Origin: Streptomyces venezuelae
Lineage (GTDB): Bacteria > Actinomycetota > Actinomycetes > Streptomycetales > Streptomycetaceae
Reading direction: 5' to 3'
Length of the DNA: 64,000 nt
Assembly: GCF_008642275.1 (NCBI RefSeq)
Contig: NZ_CP029189.1
Coordinates: 1,720,001 to 1,784,000, forward strand
Shown: positions 52,441 through 63,367 of the stretch, one piece after another
Numbering within the stretch: position 1 is the first letter of the stretch
Layout: every line of letters starts with the position of its first letter
Notes under the pieces: model-generated
The model's input: only the letters and a program-made list of their open reading frames with translations
Told to the model about the DNA's origin: nothing
Databases searched by the model: none
Made by a program: the position numbers and the translations under genes

Positions 52441-52480
52441 AAGGAACTGGATCAGAAGCGGAACGGGAACCGGAACCCGG

Positions 52481-54079
<1,599 letters not shown>

Positions 54080-54141
54080 GGAAATACTCCAGGGCGGGTC
54101 GGGACGGCGGAAGGGGGGCAGGACGCGAAGCTTCGACGCCG

Positions 54142-54165
54142 CTAATCCGCGAGGAGATTTGCCAT
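54142..54165 (-). CDS. Possible leader mini-ORF upstream of the ABC-F gene
   Basis: A seven-codon ORF (M-A-N-L-L-A-D, then stop) starts exactly 7 bases after a TAGAAT hexamer, so it would be the very first codons of a leaderless transcript running into the ABC-F gene 62 bases further on. Antibiotic-responsive ABC-F genes are often controlled by such leader peptides. The spacing is seen in the sequence; function is inference. Confidence 0.35.
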   Translation of the reverse strand: MANLLAD

Positions 54166-54172
54166 GGGAGAC

Positions 54173-54178
54173 ATTCTA
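54173..54178 (-). promoter_or_regulatory. -10 hexamer of the ABC-F promoter
   Basis: TAGAAT on the minus strand is 7 bases from the mini-ORF ATG. No matching -35 is evident. Confidence 0.45.
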
Positions 54179-54369
54179 CCGGGGGTGTGCAACTGGTTTC
54201 CGGGCGCGGGCCGGGCCGCCGGGCCCGCGGGATCCGCTCCCGCGTGTCCCCCGTCCGGCCCAGTGGCCGCACGGAGCGGCTGAGCAGCAGATCGGGATGA
54301 ATGGGTTGATACTCGCCGCATGGGCGGAGACGCGACCGCGCCTGTTTCACGGACGGAGGGCGGTGCGGG

Positions 54370-55263
54370 ATGCAGTTCGACGACGACGCCAGTCTCGACA
54401 GCTCCGAGGTCAAGGACATGCGCGGCGGCGGCCGCATCCCGGGCGGGAAGGCCACCATCGGCGGCGGCATCGTCGGTCTCGTCGCCCTGGTCCTCGGCCT
54501 GCTCTTCGGGGTGGGGCCGGACCAGCTGGGGCTGTCCACCGGGGAGCAGGAACCGGCGCCGGTCTCCTCGTCGCTCAACCAGGTGCAGCAGGCCTGCAAG
54601 TCGGGCCGGGACGCGAACACGCGCGAGGACTGCCGTCTGGTGGCGGTCGTCAGGAGCACCCAGGCCTTCTGGAAGCAGGAGTTCGCCAGGCGCGGCGGCC
54701 AGTACACCCCGGCGTCGACCGTGTTCTTCGAGAACCGGGTGAACACCGCCTGCGGGACCGCCAGCGCGGCGGTGGGCCCCTTCTACTGCCCGGCGGACCG
54801 GCAGGTCTATCTGGACCTGGGGTTCTTCGACGACCTGCGGACGAAGTTCGGCGCGACCGGCGGCCCCTTCGCCCAGGCCTACGTCGTCGCCCACGAGTAC
54901 GGACACCACATCCAGAACCTGACCGGAACCCTCCAGCGGGCCCAGGACGGGCGGCAGGGCCCGAACAGCAACGCGGTCAAGGTCGAGCTGCAGGCCGACT
55001 GCTACGCCGGGGTGTGGGCGCACAACGCGACGAACGTCGCGGACGCCTCCACCGGGCGGCCGCTGATCAAGACCCTGACGGAGGCGGACATCAGGGACGG
55101 GCTGGACGCGGCGGCGGCGGTCGGCGACGACCGGATCCAGGAGAAGTTCCAGGGCCGGGTGTCCCCGGAGTCCTGGACCCACGGCTCGGCCGAGCAGCGC
55201 CAGCAGTGGTTCTACCAGGGCTACCGGACCGGTGACATGGCCCAGTGCAACACCTTCCGCTGA
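54370..55263 (+). CDS. Neutral zinc metallopeptidase (YpfJ/KPN_02809 family)
   Basis: The 297-residue protein has a short acidic N-terminus, one membrane helix (about residues 35-52, GGGIVGLVALVLGLLFGVG) and an extracytoplasmic metallopeptidase domain with the HExxH motif in VVAHEYGHHIQNLTG (about 175-189) and the downstream ligand region VELQADCYAGVWAHNA. This is the YpfJ-like putative neutral zinc metallopeptidase family, and the substrate is unknown. GGAGGG lies upstream of the ATG. It is divergent from the ABC-F gene. Confidence 0.92.
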   Translation: MQFDDDASLDSSEVKDMRGGGRIPGGKATIGGGIVGLVALVLGLLFGVGPDQLGLSTGEQEPAPVSSSLNQVQQACKSGRDANTREDCRLVAVVRSTQAFWKQEFARRGGQYTPASTVFFENRVNTACGTASAAVGPFYCPADRQVYLDLGFFDDLRTKFGATGGPFAQAYVVAHEYGHHIQNLTGTLQRAQDGRQGPNSNAVKVELQADCYAGVWAHNATNVADASTGRPLIKTLTEADIRDGLDAAAAVGDDRIQEKFQGRVSPESWTHGSAEQRQQWFYQGYRTGDMAQCNTFR

Positions 55264-55326
55264 CTGTCGGTGACGCCTGCCATGCTGGTGTGACGCGGGT
55301 CACCGTCACGAGAGGGAGTGATCGTC

Positions 55327-55722
55327 ATGGCAGGCGTTCCGTCCATCTGCCCCACGCTGGTCTACCGCGACGCGAAGGCGGCCATCAGGCTGCTGACCGA
55401 GGCCTTCGGCTTCAGCCAGGTCGCCGTCTACGAGGGTGAGGACGGTTCGGTGACGCACGCCGAGCTGGCATACGGCAACGGGATGGTGATGCTCGGCAGT
55501 TCGGGCAGGGGCGGGGTGTTCGACAAGGCCATGGAGGGCGCCGGCCCCTCCGGGGTCTATGTCGTGGTCGACGACGTGGACGCCCACCACCGGCGGGCGG
55601 TCGATCACGGCGCCGAGATCGTCATGGAGCCCACCGACCAGGACTACGGCTCGCGCGACTACATGGCCCGCGACGCCGAGGGCAACGTGTGGAGCTTCGG
55701 GACGTACGCACCGCAGGTCTGA
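55327..55722 (+). CDS. VOC (glyoxalase/bleomycin-resistance) superfamily protein
   Basis: The 131-residue protein has the paired beta-alpha-beta-beta-beta modules of the VOC fold: CPTLVYRDAKAAIRLLTEAF-GF and later VYVVVDDVDAHHRRAVDHGA, ending in DAEGNVWSFGTY (PhnB-like end). Metal ligands are plausible but cannot be assigned with confidence. The ATG at 55327 has GGGAG 9 bases upstream. Members act as metal-dependent lyases or resistance proteins, so no specific function is claimed. Confidence 0.88.
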   Translation: MAGVPSICPTLVYRDAKAAIRLLTEAFGFSQVAVYEGEDGSVTHAELAYGNGMVMLGSSGRGGVFDKAMEGAGPSGVYVVVDDVDAHHRRAVDHGAEIVMEPTDQDYGSRDYMARDAEGNVWSFGTYAPQV

Positions 55723-55768
55723 TTCCGGCGCCGCGCCCGTCCCCGCCCGCACTCGTTGCGCTACGGAG

Positions 55769-57220
55769 TCACTCGCCTCCGGTGTGGACCTGGAAGGCGG
55801 CCCTGCGGACCGCCTTGGCCAGCGTCGGGTCGGGGTGGGCAGCGGCGAGCGCGACCAGCACCTGCACCGTGCGCGGGTGGCCGACCGCACGGACCTCGTC
55901 CAGCAGCCGGGGGACGGTGGTCCGCACGGCGGAGTCGAGGTGGCGGGCCAGCAGCTCGGCCTCCCCGTGGTCGGCGATGGCGGCCGCGGTGTCCACCCAG
56001 AGCCAGGTCGACTCCTCGGCGGTGAGGACGTCCTGCGCCTCGTCGGGGTCGATCCCGTCGTGCTCGGCGAGCCAGAGCAGGGCGTAGGGGCGCAGGGCGG
56101 GCTCGCGGACGGTGGCGCGTACCTCGGGCTCGGCGGGGGCTCCGACCACGCGCAGCGCCTCGAAGGCGAGGCCGCGCAGCAGGGCGTCCTCGCCCCGGGC
56201 CGCCTGCAGCAGCTCGGCCACGGCGTGGCCGACGGGCCGGGCGGCGAGCCAGGCCTGGTACTCGGCGCGGGCCGGGCCGGGCGTGAGCCGCGCGCAGCCG
56301 TGCAGCATGGCGGCCGCGGACTGCTCGATGTTCCCGGCGGGGCTCTGCGCCGCGACGCAGATCTGCTCCAGCTTGACCCAGACGGCCCAGCTGCCGAGCG
56401 GGGTGAGCGTGGCCCGGGCGGGACCGAGGGTGACGGCGTCCACGGCCGCGAGCCCGCCGAGCGCCCAGCGCAGCAGCCGGGCGAGCGGGACGGGGCGGGC
56501 CTCCACGGAGCCGGCGGCGGACCCGACTGCGGACCCGGTGGCGGCGGACGTCAACGCCGTGGCGGGCTCGGCCTCGTAGGGGATCTCGCACCGCTCGTCA
56601 CGCAGTTCGGTGACGCGCTGACCGAGCAGGTCGAGCAGGTCCGGGACGGTCACCGGGCCGGCGGACAGCTGGAGCAGGGAGAGGAGCTGGGGCATCGCCT
56701 CGACGACCTCGGCGACGGCCGAGGGGGCGATGTCGGCGGGTGCGGGATGGACCAGCGACCAGGCGTCGAAGAGGGCGACCCAGCCACGCAGCACGGCGGT
56801 GTCGTCGCGGTCCCAGGCGCGCAGCCGCCAGCCGGGCCGGGCGTGGCCGCCGTGCACCTCGACCAGTCCGGCGAGCCGGGCACGGTCCCAGCCGACCTGG
56901 ATCTGGCCGTGCGTCAGGCCGAGTTCCCCGGCGGCGCGTTCGACGTCGGCTGCGGGCAGGGCGCCCGTGGGGGCGGGCCGGCCGCCGCCTCCGGCGCCCA
57001 GGTTGCGCTCGGCCCAGCGGGTCAGCCGTACGGCGTCGGCGAGCGAGGCCCGGGCCCGGTTCGCGAGGTCGGCCGTGGCGGGCGTACCCGCCGGGGGCCT
57101 GGGCGCGGGCCGGGTGCGTCGGTCGGTCACCGCCTTGCGGGCCGCGGCGACGGAGCGCGGCGAGACGAGTCGGAGTCTGGAGTCGCGAGCCAACTGCTCA
57201 TCAGGCTTTCGGGACGTCAC
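55769..57220 (-). CDS. Conserved hypothetical protein, possibly HEAT-like C-terminus
   Basis: I do not recognise a characterised domain in this 483-residue soluble protein. The first 70 residues are basic and proline-rich. Residues about 95-270 include winged-helix-like stretches (AADVERAAGELGLTHGQIQV and VTVPDLLDLLGQRVTEL). The C-terminal 130 residues form repeated helical pairs (RGLAFEALRVVGAPAEPEVR, then LLARHLDSAVRTTVPRLLDE) resembling HEAT repeats. I chose the GTG at 57220 because the upstream extension lacks support, but no ribosome binding site is visible. Confidence 0.7.
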   Translation of the reverse strand: MTSRKPDEQLARDSRLRLVSPRSVAAARKAVTDRRTRPAPRPPAGTPATADLANRARASLADAVRLTRWAERNLGAGGGGRPAPTGALPAADVERAAGELGLTHGQIQVGWDRARLAGLVEVHGGHARPGWRLRAWDRDDTAVLRGWVALFDAWSLVHPAPADIAPSAVAEVVEAMPQLLSLLQLSAGPVTVPDLLDLLGQRVTELRDERCEIPYEAEPATALTSAATGSAVGSAAGSVEARPVPLARLLRWALGGLAAVDAVTLGPARATLTPLGSWAVWVKLEQICVAAQSPAGNIEQSAAAMLHGCARLTPGPARAEYQAWLAARPVGHAVAELLQAARGEDALLRGLAFEALRVVGAPAEPEVRATVREPALRPYALLWLAEHDGIDPDEAQDVLTAEESTWLWVDTAAAIADHGEAELLARHLDSAVRTTVPRLLDEVRAVGHPRTVQVLVALAAAHPDPTLAKAVRRAAFQVHTGGE

Positions 57221-57372
57221 GGAAGCAGTCTCGCCCGTCACTGGCCGAAAGCCCAAACGGAACCGGTCGTTGCCGCCGTCCACCCGCAGCGCAGACCGGG
57301 ACAAGCCACCCGTGGGGCCCTCTCCGTCACAGGGCCTTCACAGGCAGGGCCCCGGCGGGTGGCGCTTCATGG

Positions 57373-57408
57373 CCGTTCACCCGTCCGTTCACCCGGCCGT
57401 TCACCCGG
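57373..57408. repeat. 12-bp tandem repeat, three copies
   Basis: Three consecutive CCGTTCACCCGG-type units (the first ends in T) lie in the gap between two minus-strand genes. A fourth degraded copy may follow. The core GTTCACCCG resembles a PHO-box half-site, so a PhoP link should be considered, but the 12-bp period does not match the 11-bp PHO box. Confidence 0.7.
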
Positions 57409-57437
57409 CCTTCGCCTGGGAGCCGTTCGCCCGGTCT

Positions 57438-58568
57438 TCACATAAGAGGGGTGAGGAAGCGGCGCAGGGCCTCCTCGTAGCCGGCCGGGTCGGCGTTCCA
57501 CATCGCGCCGTGCCCGGCCTTGCCCACGGTGTGCAGCGCGACGAGGTCGGGGCGGGCGGCGGCAAGCCTGCGCGAGGGCCCCCAGGGGGCCAGCGCGTCG
57601 TCCGGTCCGTGGAAGATCAGTACGGGGACGCGCAGCGCGCCGGGGTCCGCGCCCGCCGGCCGGCGGTCGCCGCGCAGGCCCGCGAGCCCTTCGGCGGCCC
57701 GGACCGCCAGCGGCAGCACCACGCCGGGGACGCCGCGCGCCGCGGCGAGCGCGCGGAGGGTGGTGTGCCAGTCGAGTACCGGGGAGTCCAGGACCAGCCC
57801 GGAGATCCGGTGGGCGAGCGGCGAGCGCTCGAAGGCGTGCAGGGCCATGGTGGCGCCGGTGGACCAGCCGTGGAGGACCACGCGGCGGGCCCCGTAGCGC
57901 AGGGCGTAGCGGATGGCGGCGTCCAGGTCACGCCATTCCGATTCCCCGAGGTGGCCGAGGCCGTCCGGGGAGGCGGGGGCGCCCAGGTCTCCCCGGTAGC
58001 CCAGGTCCAGGACGGGGAGCTGGTGCCGGTGGAGGAAGGGCATGACCACCATCGGGTGTTCCCGGCCGGCGCCGAGTCCGTGCACGGTGATCACCCAGGT
58101 GTCCCGGGCCGCGGGCACGAACCAGGCGGGCAGTGCACCGAGCTCTCCGGGGATGTCCACGTCGGCGTGGTCGAGCCCGAGGGCGGTGCGCGGGTTGCCG
58201 GCGTACACCTGGGGGGTGAGGGAGACCCGGGTGCCGGGGTCGAGGGTGCCGTGGGTGACGGAGACGAGCTGCCGTACGACGGTGTCCGGGCCGGGGGCGG
58301 CGTCCGGGAGCACGGGCCCGACGACGGCGTGCACACCGGGTGCGACCAGGCCGTACGTGCCGGGGCGCAGGGAGGCGAGCGAGCGGGTCAGGGTGATCCG
58401 GCCGTCGGCGGCGGAGTGGACGCTGAGCTTCGGCCCGCCGGGGAGCGGACGTCCTGGTTCGGGCCGCAGGGCCGCGTCGGCGGCGTGCCGGCCGAGGGCG
58501 ACGGCGGCCGCGCCGGCACCCAGGAGGGTCGTCGTGACGGCCGCAGCCGTCGCTGTCGCGGTACGCAC
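57438..58568 (-). CDS. Alpha/beta hydrolase, membrane-anchored or secreted
   Basis: The 376-residue protein has an N-terminal hydrophobic segment (about residues 5-25, ATATAAAVTTTLLGAGAAAV) that may be a signal anchor. The hydrolase part (about 140-376) has the oxyanion motif VITVHGLGAGREHP, the nucleophile elbow VVLHGWSTGATMALHAF (Ser in GxSxG), an acid in IFHGPDDALAP and the histidine in GKAGHGAMWN. This is the serine-hydrolase (peptidase S9/esterase-like) fold. GGAG lies just upstream of the GTG. Confidence 0.88.
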   Translation of the reverse strand: MRTATATAAAVTTTLLGAGAAAVALGRHAADAALRPEPGRPLPGGPKLSVHSAADGRITLTRSLASLRPGTYGLVAPGVHAVVGPVLPDAAPGPDTVVRQLVSVTHGTLDPGTRVSLTPQVYAGNPRTALGLDHADVDIPGELGALPAWFVPAARDTWVITVHGLGAGREHPMVVMPFLHRHQLPVLDLGYRGDLGAPASPDGLGHLGESEWRDLDAAIRYALRYGARRVVLHGWSTGATMALHAFERSPLAHRISGLVLDSPVLDWHTTLRALAAARGVPGVVLPLAVRAAEGLAGLRGDRRPAGADPGALRVPVLIFHGPDDALAPWGPSRRLAAARPDLVALHTVGKAGHGAMWNADPAGYEEALRRFLTPLM

Positions 58569-58809
58569 TGCTCCAGTGTCGGCTCGGGACCCCGGGCGGG
58601 CCACCGGAGCTGATCCCTCCGCCGCGAAGCGGAAGGGGGTGATCTAGGTCTCATTCGGGGCCTGGAGGGCGGGTCCGCGAGCACGGCGGACCCCCTACGG
58701 AGGGGTTCATTCACCCGGCTTTGACGTGCATTAATGGCGATATCTGCGGCAGAATCAGGACGAATGACGCGATCACACCCCGCGCCAGTACACCGCTCCG
58801 CCCGAGTCA

Positions 58810-58831
58810 GTTCACCTTCCGTTCATCCAGG
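58810..58831 (+). promoter_or_regulatory. PHO box upstream of the phosphate transporter
   Basis: Two 11-bp direct repeats, GTTCACCTTCC and GTTCATCCAGG, match the Streptomyces PhoP consensus G(G/T)TCAYYYR(G/C)G. A third weaker unit follows (58832-58842). Another GTTCATTCACC lies at 58706-58716. The rest of the 58569-58878 gap holds no gene that I can support. Confidence 0.65.
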
Positions 58832-58878
58832 TTGCCTACGGTCGCCGAGCCACTGACGTCAAACAGAAGCCTGGGTAA

Positions 58879-60162
<1,284 letters not shown>

Positions 60163-60198
60163 CCGAGCAGAGACACACACCTTTCAGAAAGCGGCAGT

Positions 60199-60420
60199 AT
60201 GAAGATCGACTGGGAAGCGCTCGGCTCCGTCTTCGGGGTCAGCCTCTTCGCCACCGTCGCCCTCGTGGCCCTCTTCACCCTGGGCCTGGTGGGCCTGTCC
60301 AAGCACGAGACCGCCACCGAGCAGGGCGGCACCGCCACCCTCGCCCGCAGCGGCGCGTACGCCTGCTTCGCGGTCATCGCCGCAGCCGTGGGCTACGGGA
60401 TCTACCTGATCGTCGCCTGA
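60199..60420 (+). CDS. Small two-helix membrane protein downstream of pitH
   Basis: The 73-residue protein has two membrane helices (FGVSLFATVALVALFTLGLV and ACFAVIAAAVGYGIYLIV) joined by a polar loop. It lies 36 bases after pitH and ends just before the shared terminator. Similar small proteins accompany pitH in Streptomyces as I recall. It may be an accessory to the phosphate transporter. Confidence 0.82.
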   Translation: MKIDWEALGSVFGVSLFATVALVALFTLGLVGLSKHETATEQGGTATLARSGAYACFAVIAAAVGYGIYLIVA

Positions 60421-60448
60421 TCCACCGCTCTGCGGCCGACCAGGTCCC

Positions 60449-60484
60449 AAAGCTCCCTCCGGGTTTGTCCCGGAGGGAGCTTTT
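60449..60484 (+). terminator. Strong Rho-independent terminator after the pitH operon
   Basis: A perfect 15-bp stem (AAAGCTCCCTCCGGG with CCCGGAGGGAGCTTT) and 5-base loop end in TTTT. Confidence 0.9.
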
Positions 60485-60534
60485 CGCATCCCGCGCCCCT
60501 GCAGCGCCGCAGGTCAACGGCGAGTTGACGGGCC

Positions 60535-60685
60535 TTCGACGTGCGTGGTGGACTGCCGGAGCCAATACGGCGGCATGGAAGAGGAAGTCCGGTGTGAATC
60601 CGGCGCGGTCCCGCCACTGTCACCGGAACCGCACGCCCCGCGTGCGTCCCGGGAGCCAGGAACTCTCGCCGCCGGACACGTCGAA
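60535..60685 (+). ncRNA. Cobalamin (B12) riboswitch
   Basis: The outer stem is TTCGACGTG (60535-60543) with CACGTCGAA (60677-60685). Inside are the conserved elements GAAGTCCGGTGTGAATCCGG, GCGGTCCCGCCACTGTCACC and the B12-box region GGGAGCCAGGAACTC. It precedes cobD by 39 bases and would switch off cobD-cobQ expression when adenosylcobalamin is plentiful. Confidence 0.93.
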
Positions 60686-60723
60686 CCAGGGCGCGGACCC
60701 TGAGTGAGGACATACCTGCCACC

Positions 60724-61680
60724 ATGCGTGCCGATCGCGTCTTCGCGTACGGCGCCACGGCGGGCCTGATCGGCGACCGGATCCTCGGGGATCCGCGCCG
60801 AGGGCACCCCGTGGCCGCCTTCGGACGGGCCGCCGCCGCCGTCGAACGATCCCTGTGGCGCGACGACCGCGCCCGGGGCCTCCTGCACGCCCTGGTGTGC
60901 GCCGGGGGCGCTGCCGCCGTCGGAGCGCTGGGCGCCCGCGCCGTGCGCTCGCGGCCCGCGGCCGCTCGTATCGCGCTGACGGCCGCCGCCACCTGGGCCG
61001 TCGTGGGCGGCACCTCCCTGGGCCGGGAGGCCCGCGCCATCGGCGGCGCGCTCGCCGCCGGGGACGTCGAGGTGGCCCGGGAGCGGCTGCCGCATCTGTG
61101 CGGACGCGACCCGCAGGCCCTCGACGGGCAGCAGATGGCCCGCGCCGTCGTGGAGTCCGTCGCCGAGAACACCTCCGACGCGGTGGTCGGGGCCCTCGTC
61201 TGGGGCGCCGTCGCCGGAGTCCCCGGACTGCTGGCCTTCCGCGCCGTGAACACCCTGGACGCGATGGTCGGGCACAAGTCCCCCCGCTACCTCCGCTACG
61301 GCTGGGCCTCCGCCCGGCTCGACGACCTGGCCGGCTGGCCGGGAGCCCGGCTGACGGCGGTCGCCGCCGTGCTGGCCGGCCCCGACCGGCGGGGCGCCGT
61401 ACGGGCCTGGCGCACGGACGCCGCCGCGCACCCGAGCCCGAACGCCGGACCCGTCGAGGCCTCCTTCGCCGGGGCACTGGGCGTCAGACTGGGCGGAACC
61501 CTCGCGTACGGCGGCCGGGTCGAGCACCGGGCCGTCCTGAACGCAGGGGCGGGGCGGCCGGTGGAGGTCGCCGACATCGAGCGGGCGGTACGGCTGTCGC
61601 GGCAGGTGACCTGGCTGTCGCTGGGCGCCTGCGTGGCGGCGCGGACGCTCGTGGCACGAGTACGAGGGGGACGCGCATGA
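60724..61680 (+). CDS. cobD: Adenosylcobinamide-phosphate synthase (CobD/CbiB)
   Basis: CobD attaches the aminopropanol linker to adenosylcobyric acid. The 318-residue membrane protein has [17 protein letters not shown], the [20 protein letters not shown] region, [20 protein letters not shown] and [20 protein letters not shown], all family landmarks. It is the first gene behind the cobalamin riboswitch and overlaps cobQ by 4 bases (ATGA). Confidence 0.94.
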   Translation: MRADRVFAYGATAGLIGDRILGDPRRGHPVAAFGRAAAAVERSLWRDDRARGLLHALVCAGGAAAVGALGARAVRSRPAAARIALTAAATWAVVGGTSLGREARAIGGALAAGDVEVARERLPHLCGRDPQALDGQQMARAVVESVAENTSDAVVGALVWGAVAGVPGLLAFRAVNTLDAMVGHKSPRYLRYGWASARLDDLAGWPGARLTAVAAVLAGPDRRGAVRAWRTDAAAHPSPNAGPVEASFAGALGVRLGGTLAYGGRVEHRAVLNAGAGRPVEVADIERAVRLSRQVTWLSLGACVAARTLVARVRGGRA

Positions 61681-63197
61681 GCGGCGCGAAGCGCGGCGGC
61701 GGACTGCTGGTCGCGGGCACCACGTCGGACGCGGGCAAGAGCGTGGTCACGGCGGGCATCTGTCGTTGGCTGGCCCGGCAGGGTGTGAAGGTGGCGCCGT
61801 TCAAGGCGCAGAACATGTCGCTGAACTCCTTCGTGACGCTGGAGGGCGCCGAGATCGGGCGCGCCCAGGCGATGCAGGCCCAGGCGGCCCGTGTGGAGCC
61901 GACCGCGCTCATGAACCCGGTGCTGCTCAAGCCGGGCAGCGACCGCAGCAGCCAGGTGGTGCTGCTGGGCAAGCCGGTGGGCGAGATGAGCGCCCGCGGC
62001 TACCACGGAGGGCGCCAGGAGCAGTTGCTCGGCATCGTCACGGACTGCCTGGAGCAGCTGCGGGGCACGTATGACGCCGTGATCTGCGAGGGGGCGGGGA
62101 GTCCGGCCGAGATCAACCTGCGCCGGACCGACATCGTGAACATGGGGATCGCGCGCGCCGCGCGGTTCCCGGTGGTCGTGGTCGGGGACATCGACCGCGG
62201 CGGGGTCTTCGCGTCCTTCTTCGGGACGACGGCGCTGCTCTCCCCCGAGGACCAGTCCCTGATCGCGGGGTACCTGGTCAACAAGTTCCGCGGCGACGTG
62301 TCGCTGCTGGAGCCGGGCATGGAGATGCTGCGCGGCCTGACGGGCCGGGCCACGTACGGCGTGCTGCCGTTCCGGCACGGCCTGGGCATCGACGAGGAGG
62401 ACGGCCTGCGGGTCTCCCTGCGCGGTGCGGTGCGCGAGTCCGTGGTGGCGCCGCCGGTGGGCGAGGACGTCCTGCGGGTCGCGGTGTGCGCGGTGCCGCT
62501 GATGTCGAACTTCACGGACGTGGACGCGCTCGCGGCCGAGCCGGGGGTCGTGGTGCGGTTCGTGGACCGGGCCGAGGAACTGGCCGACGCGGACCTGGTC
62601 GTCGTACCGGGGACCCGGGGCACGGTGAAGGCCCTCCAGTGGCTGCGGGAACGCGGGCTCGCGGACGCACTGGCACGGCGGGCCGCGCAGGGGCGGCCGG
62701 TGCTGGGCATCTGCGGCGGGTTCCAGGTGCTGGGCGAGCGGATCTCGGACGAGGTCGAATCGAAGGCGGGCGAGGTCGACGGCCTCGGTCTGCTGCCGGT
62801 GCGCGTCCGCTTCGAGCGGGAGAAGACCCTGGCCCGGCCGTCCGGTTCGGCGCTGGGCGAGCCGGTGGACGGCTACGAGATCCACCACGGGGTGGCCGAG
62901 GTCCTGGGCGGGGAGCCGTTCCTGGACGGGTGCCGGGTGGGCTCGGTGTGGGGCACGCACTGGCACGGCTCGCTGGAGTCGGACGGTTTCCGCCGAGCGT
63001 TCCTGCGAGAGGTGGCTGCGGCCGCCGGGCGGCGCTTCGTCCCGGCGCCGGACACCTCGTTCGGCGCGCTGCGGGAGGAGCAGCTGGACCTGCTCGGCGA
63101 CCTGATCGAGGAACACGCGGACACCGCGGCGCTGCTGCGGCTCATCGAGGGCGGCGCCCCCGCGGGCCTCCCCTTCCTGCCGCCGGGCGCGCCGTGA
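61677..63197 (+). CDS. cobQ: Cobyric acid synthase
   Basis: CobQ amidates four side chains of adenosylcobyrinic diamide using glutamine. The 506-residue protein has an N-terminal nucleotide-binding domain ([64 protein letters not shown]) and a C-terminal class I glutamine amidotransferase domain with the nucleophile cysteine in [15 protein letters not shown] and the catalytic histidine in [11 protein letters not shown]. It is coupled to cobD and to the small ORF after it by 4-base overlaps. Confidence 0.95.
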   Translation: MSGAKRGGGLLVAGTTSDAGKSVVTAGICRWLARQGVKVAPFKAQNMSLNSFVTLEGAEIGRAQAMQAQAARVEPTALMNPVLLKPGSDRSSQVVLLGKPVGEMSARGYHGGRQEQLLGIVTDCLEQLRGTYDAVICEGAGSPAEINLRRTDIVNMGIARAARFPVVVVGDIDRGGVFASFFGTTALLSPEDQSLIAGYLVNKFRGDVSLLEPGMEMLRGLTGRATYGVLPFRHGLGIDEEDGLRVSLRGAVRESVVAPPVGEDVLRVAVCAVPLMSNFTDVDALAAEPGVVVRFVDRAEELADADLVVVPGTRGTVKALQWLRERGLADALARRAAQGRPVLGICGGFQVLGERISDEVESKAGEVDGLGLLPVRVRFEREKTLARPSGSALGEPVDGYEIHHGVAEVLGGEPFLDGCRVGSVWGTHWHGSLESDGFRRAFLREVAAAAGRRFVPAPDTSFGALREEQLDLLGDLIEEHADTAALLRLIEGGAPAGLPFLPPGAP

Positions 63198-63367
63198 CGG
63201 GCCGGGACCCGCGGGAGCGCAGACCACGGCAAGAGCTCGATCAGGTGCTCGTGCAGGAGGGGGACGTCCCCGCCGGAGCGGGGAGCAGGAACGCCGGCAT
63301 GGCGAAGCGCAGGTACAGCGGCACCGATGTCCATCACAAGCCACTCGAAGGAGTGACCGTCTCGTGA
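63194..63367 (+). CDS. Small unidentified ORF in the cobalamin operon
   Basis: This 57-residue ORF starts with a GTG inside the cobQ stop (GTGA) and ends with a stop that overlaps the GTG of the chelatase gene (GTGA), so both borders show the 4-base overlap typical of coupled genes. The product is polar, with an acidic middle ([16 protein letters not shown]) and a basic C-terminus ([20 protein letters not shown]). I do not recognise a family. It could be a degraded remnant, a leader, or a real small protein. Confidence 0.4.
   Translation: MTGRDPRERRPRQELDQVLVQEGDVPAGAGSRNAGMAKRRYSGTDVHHKPLEGVTVS

Noticed and set aside
57373..57408. PHO box formed by three GTTCACCCG units
   Set aside because: The half-site is similar, but the period is 12 bp and the array lies downstream of the upstream-coordinate hydrolase's reading direction, not in front of a phosphate gene.
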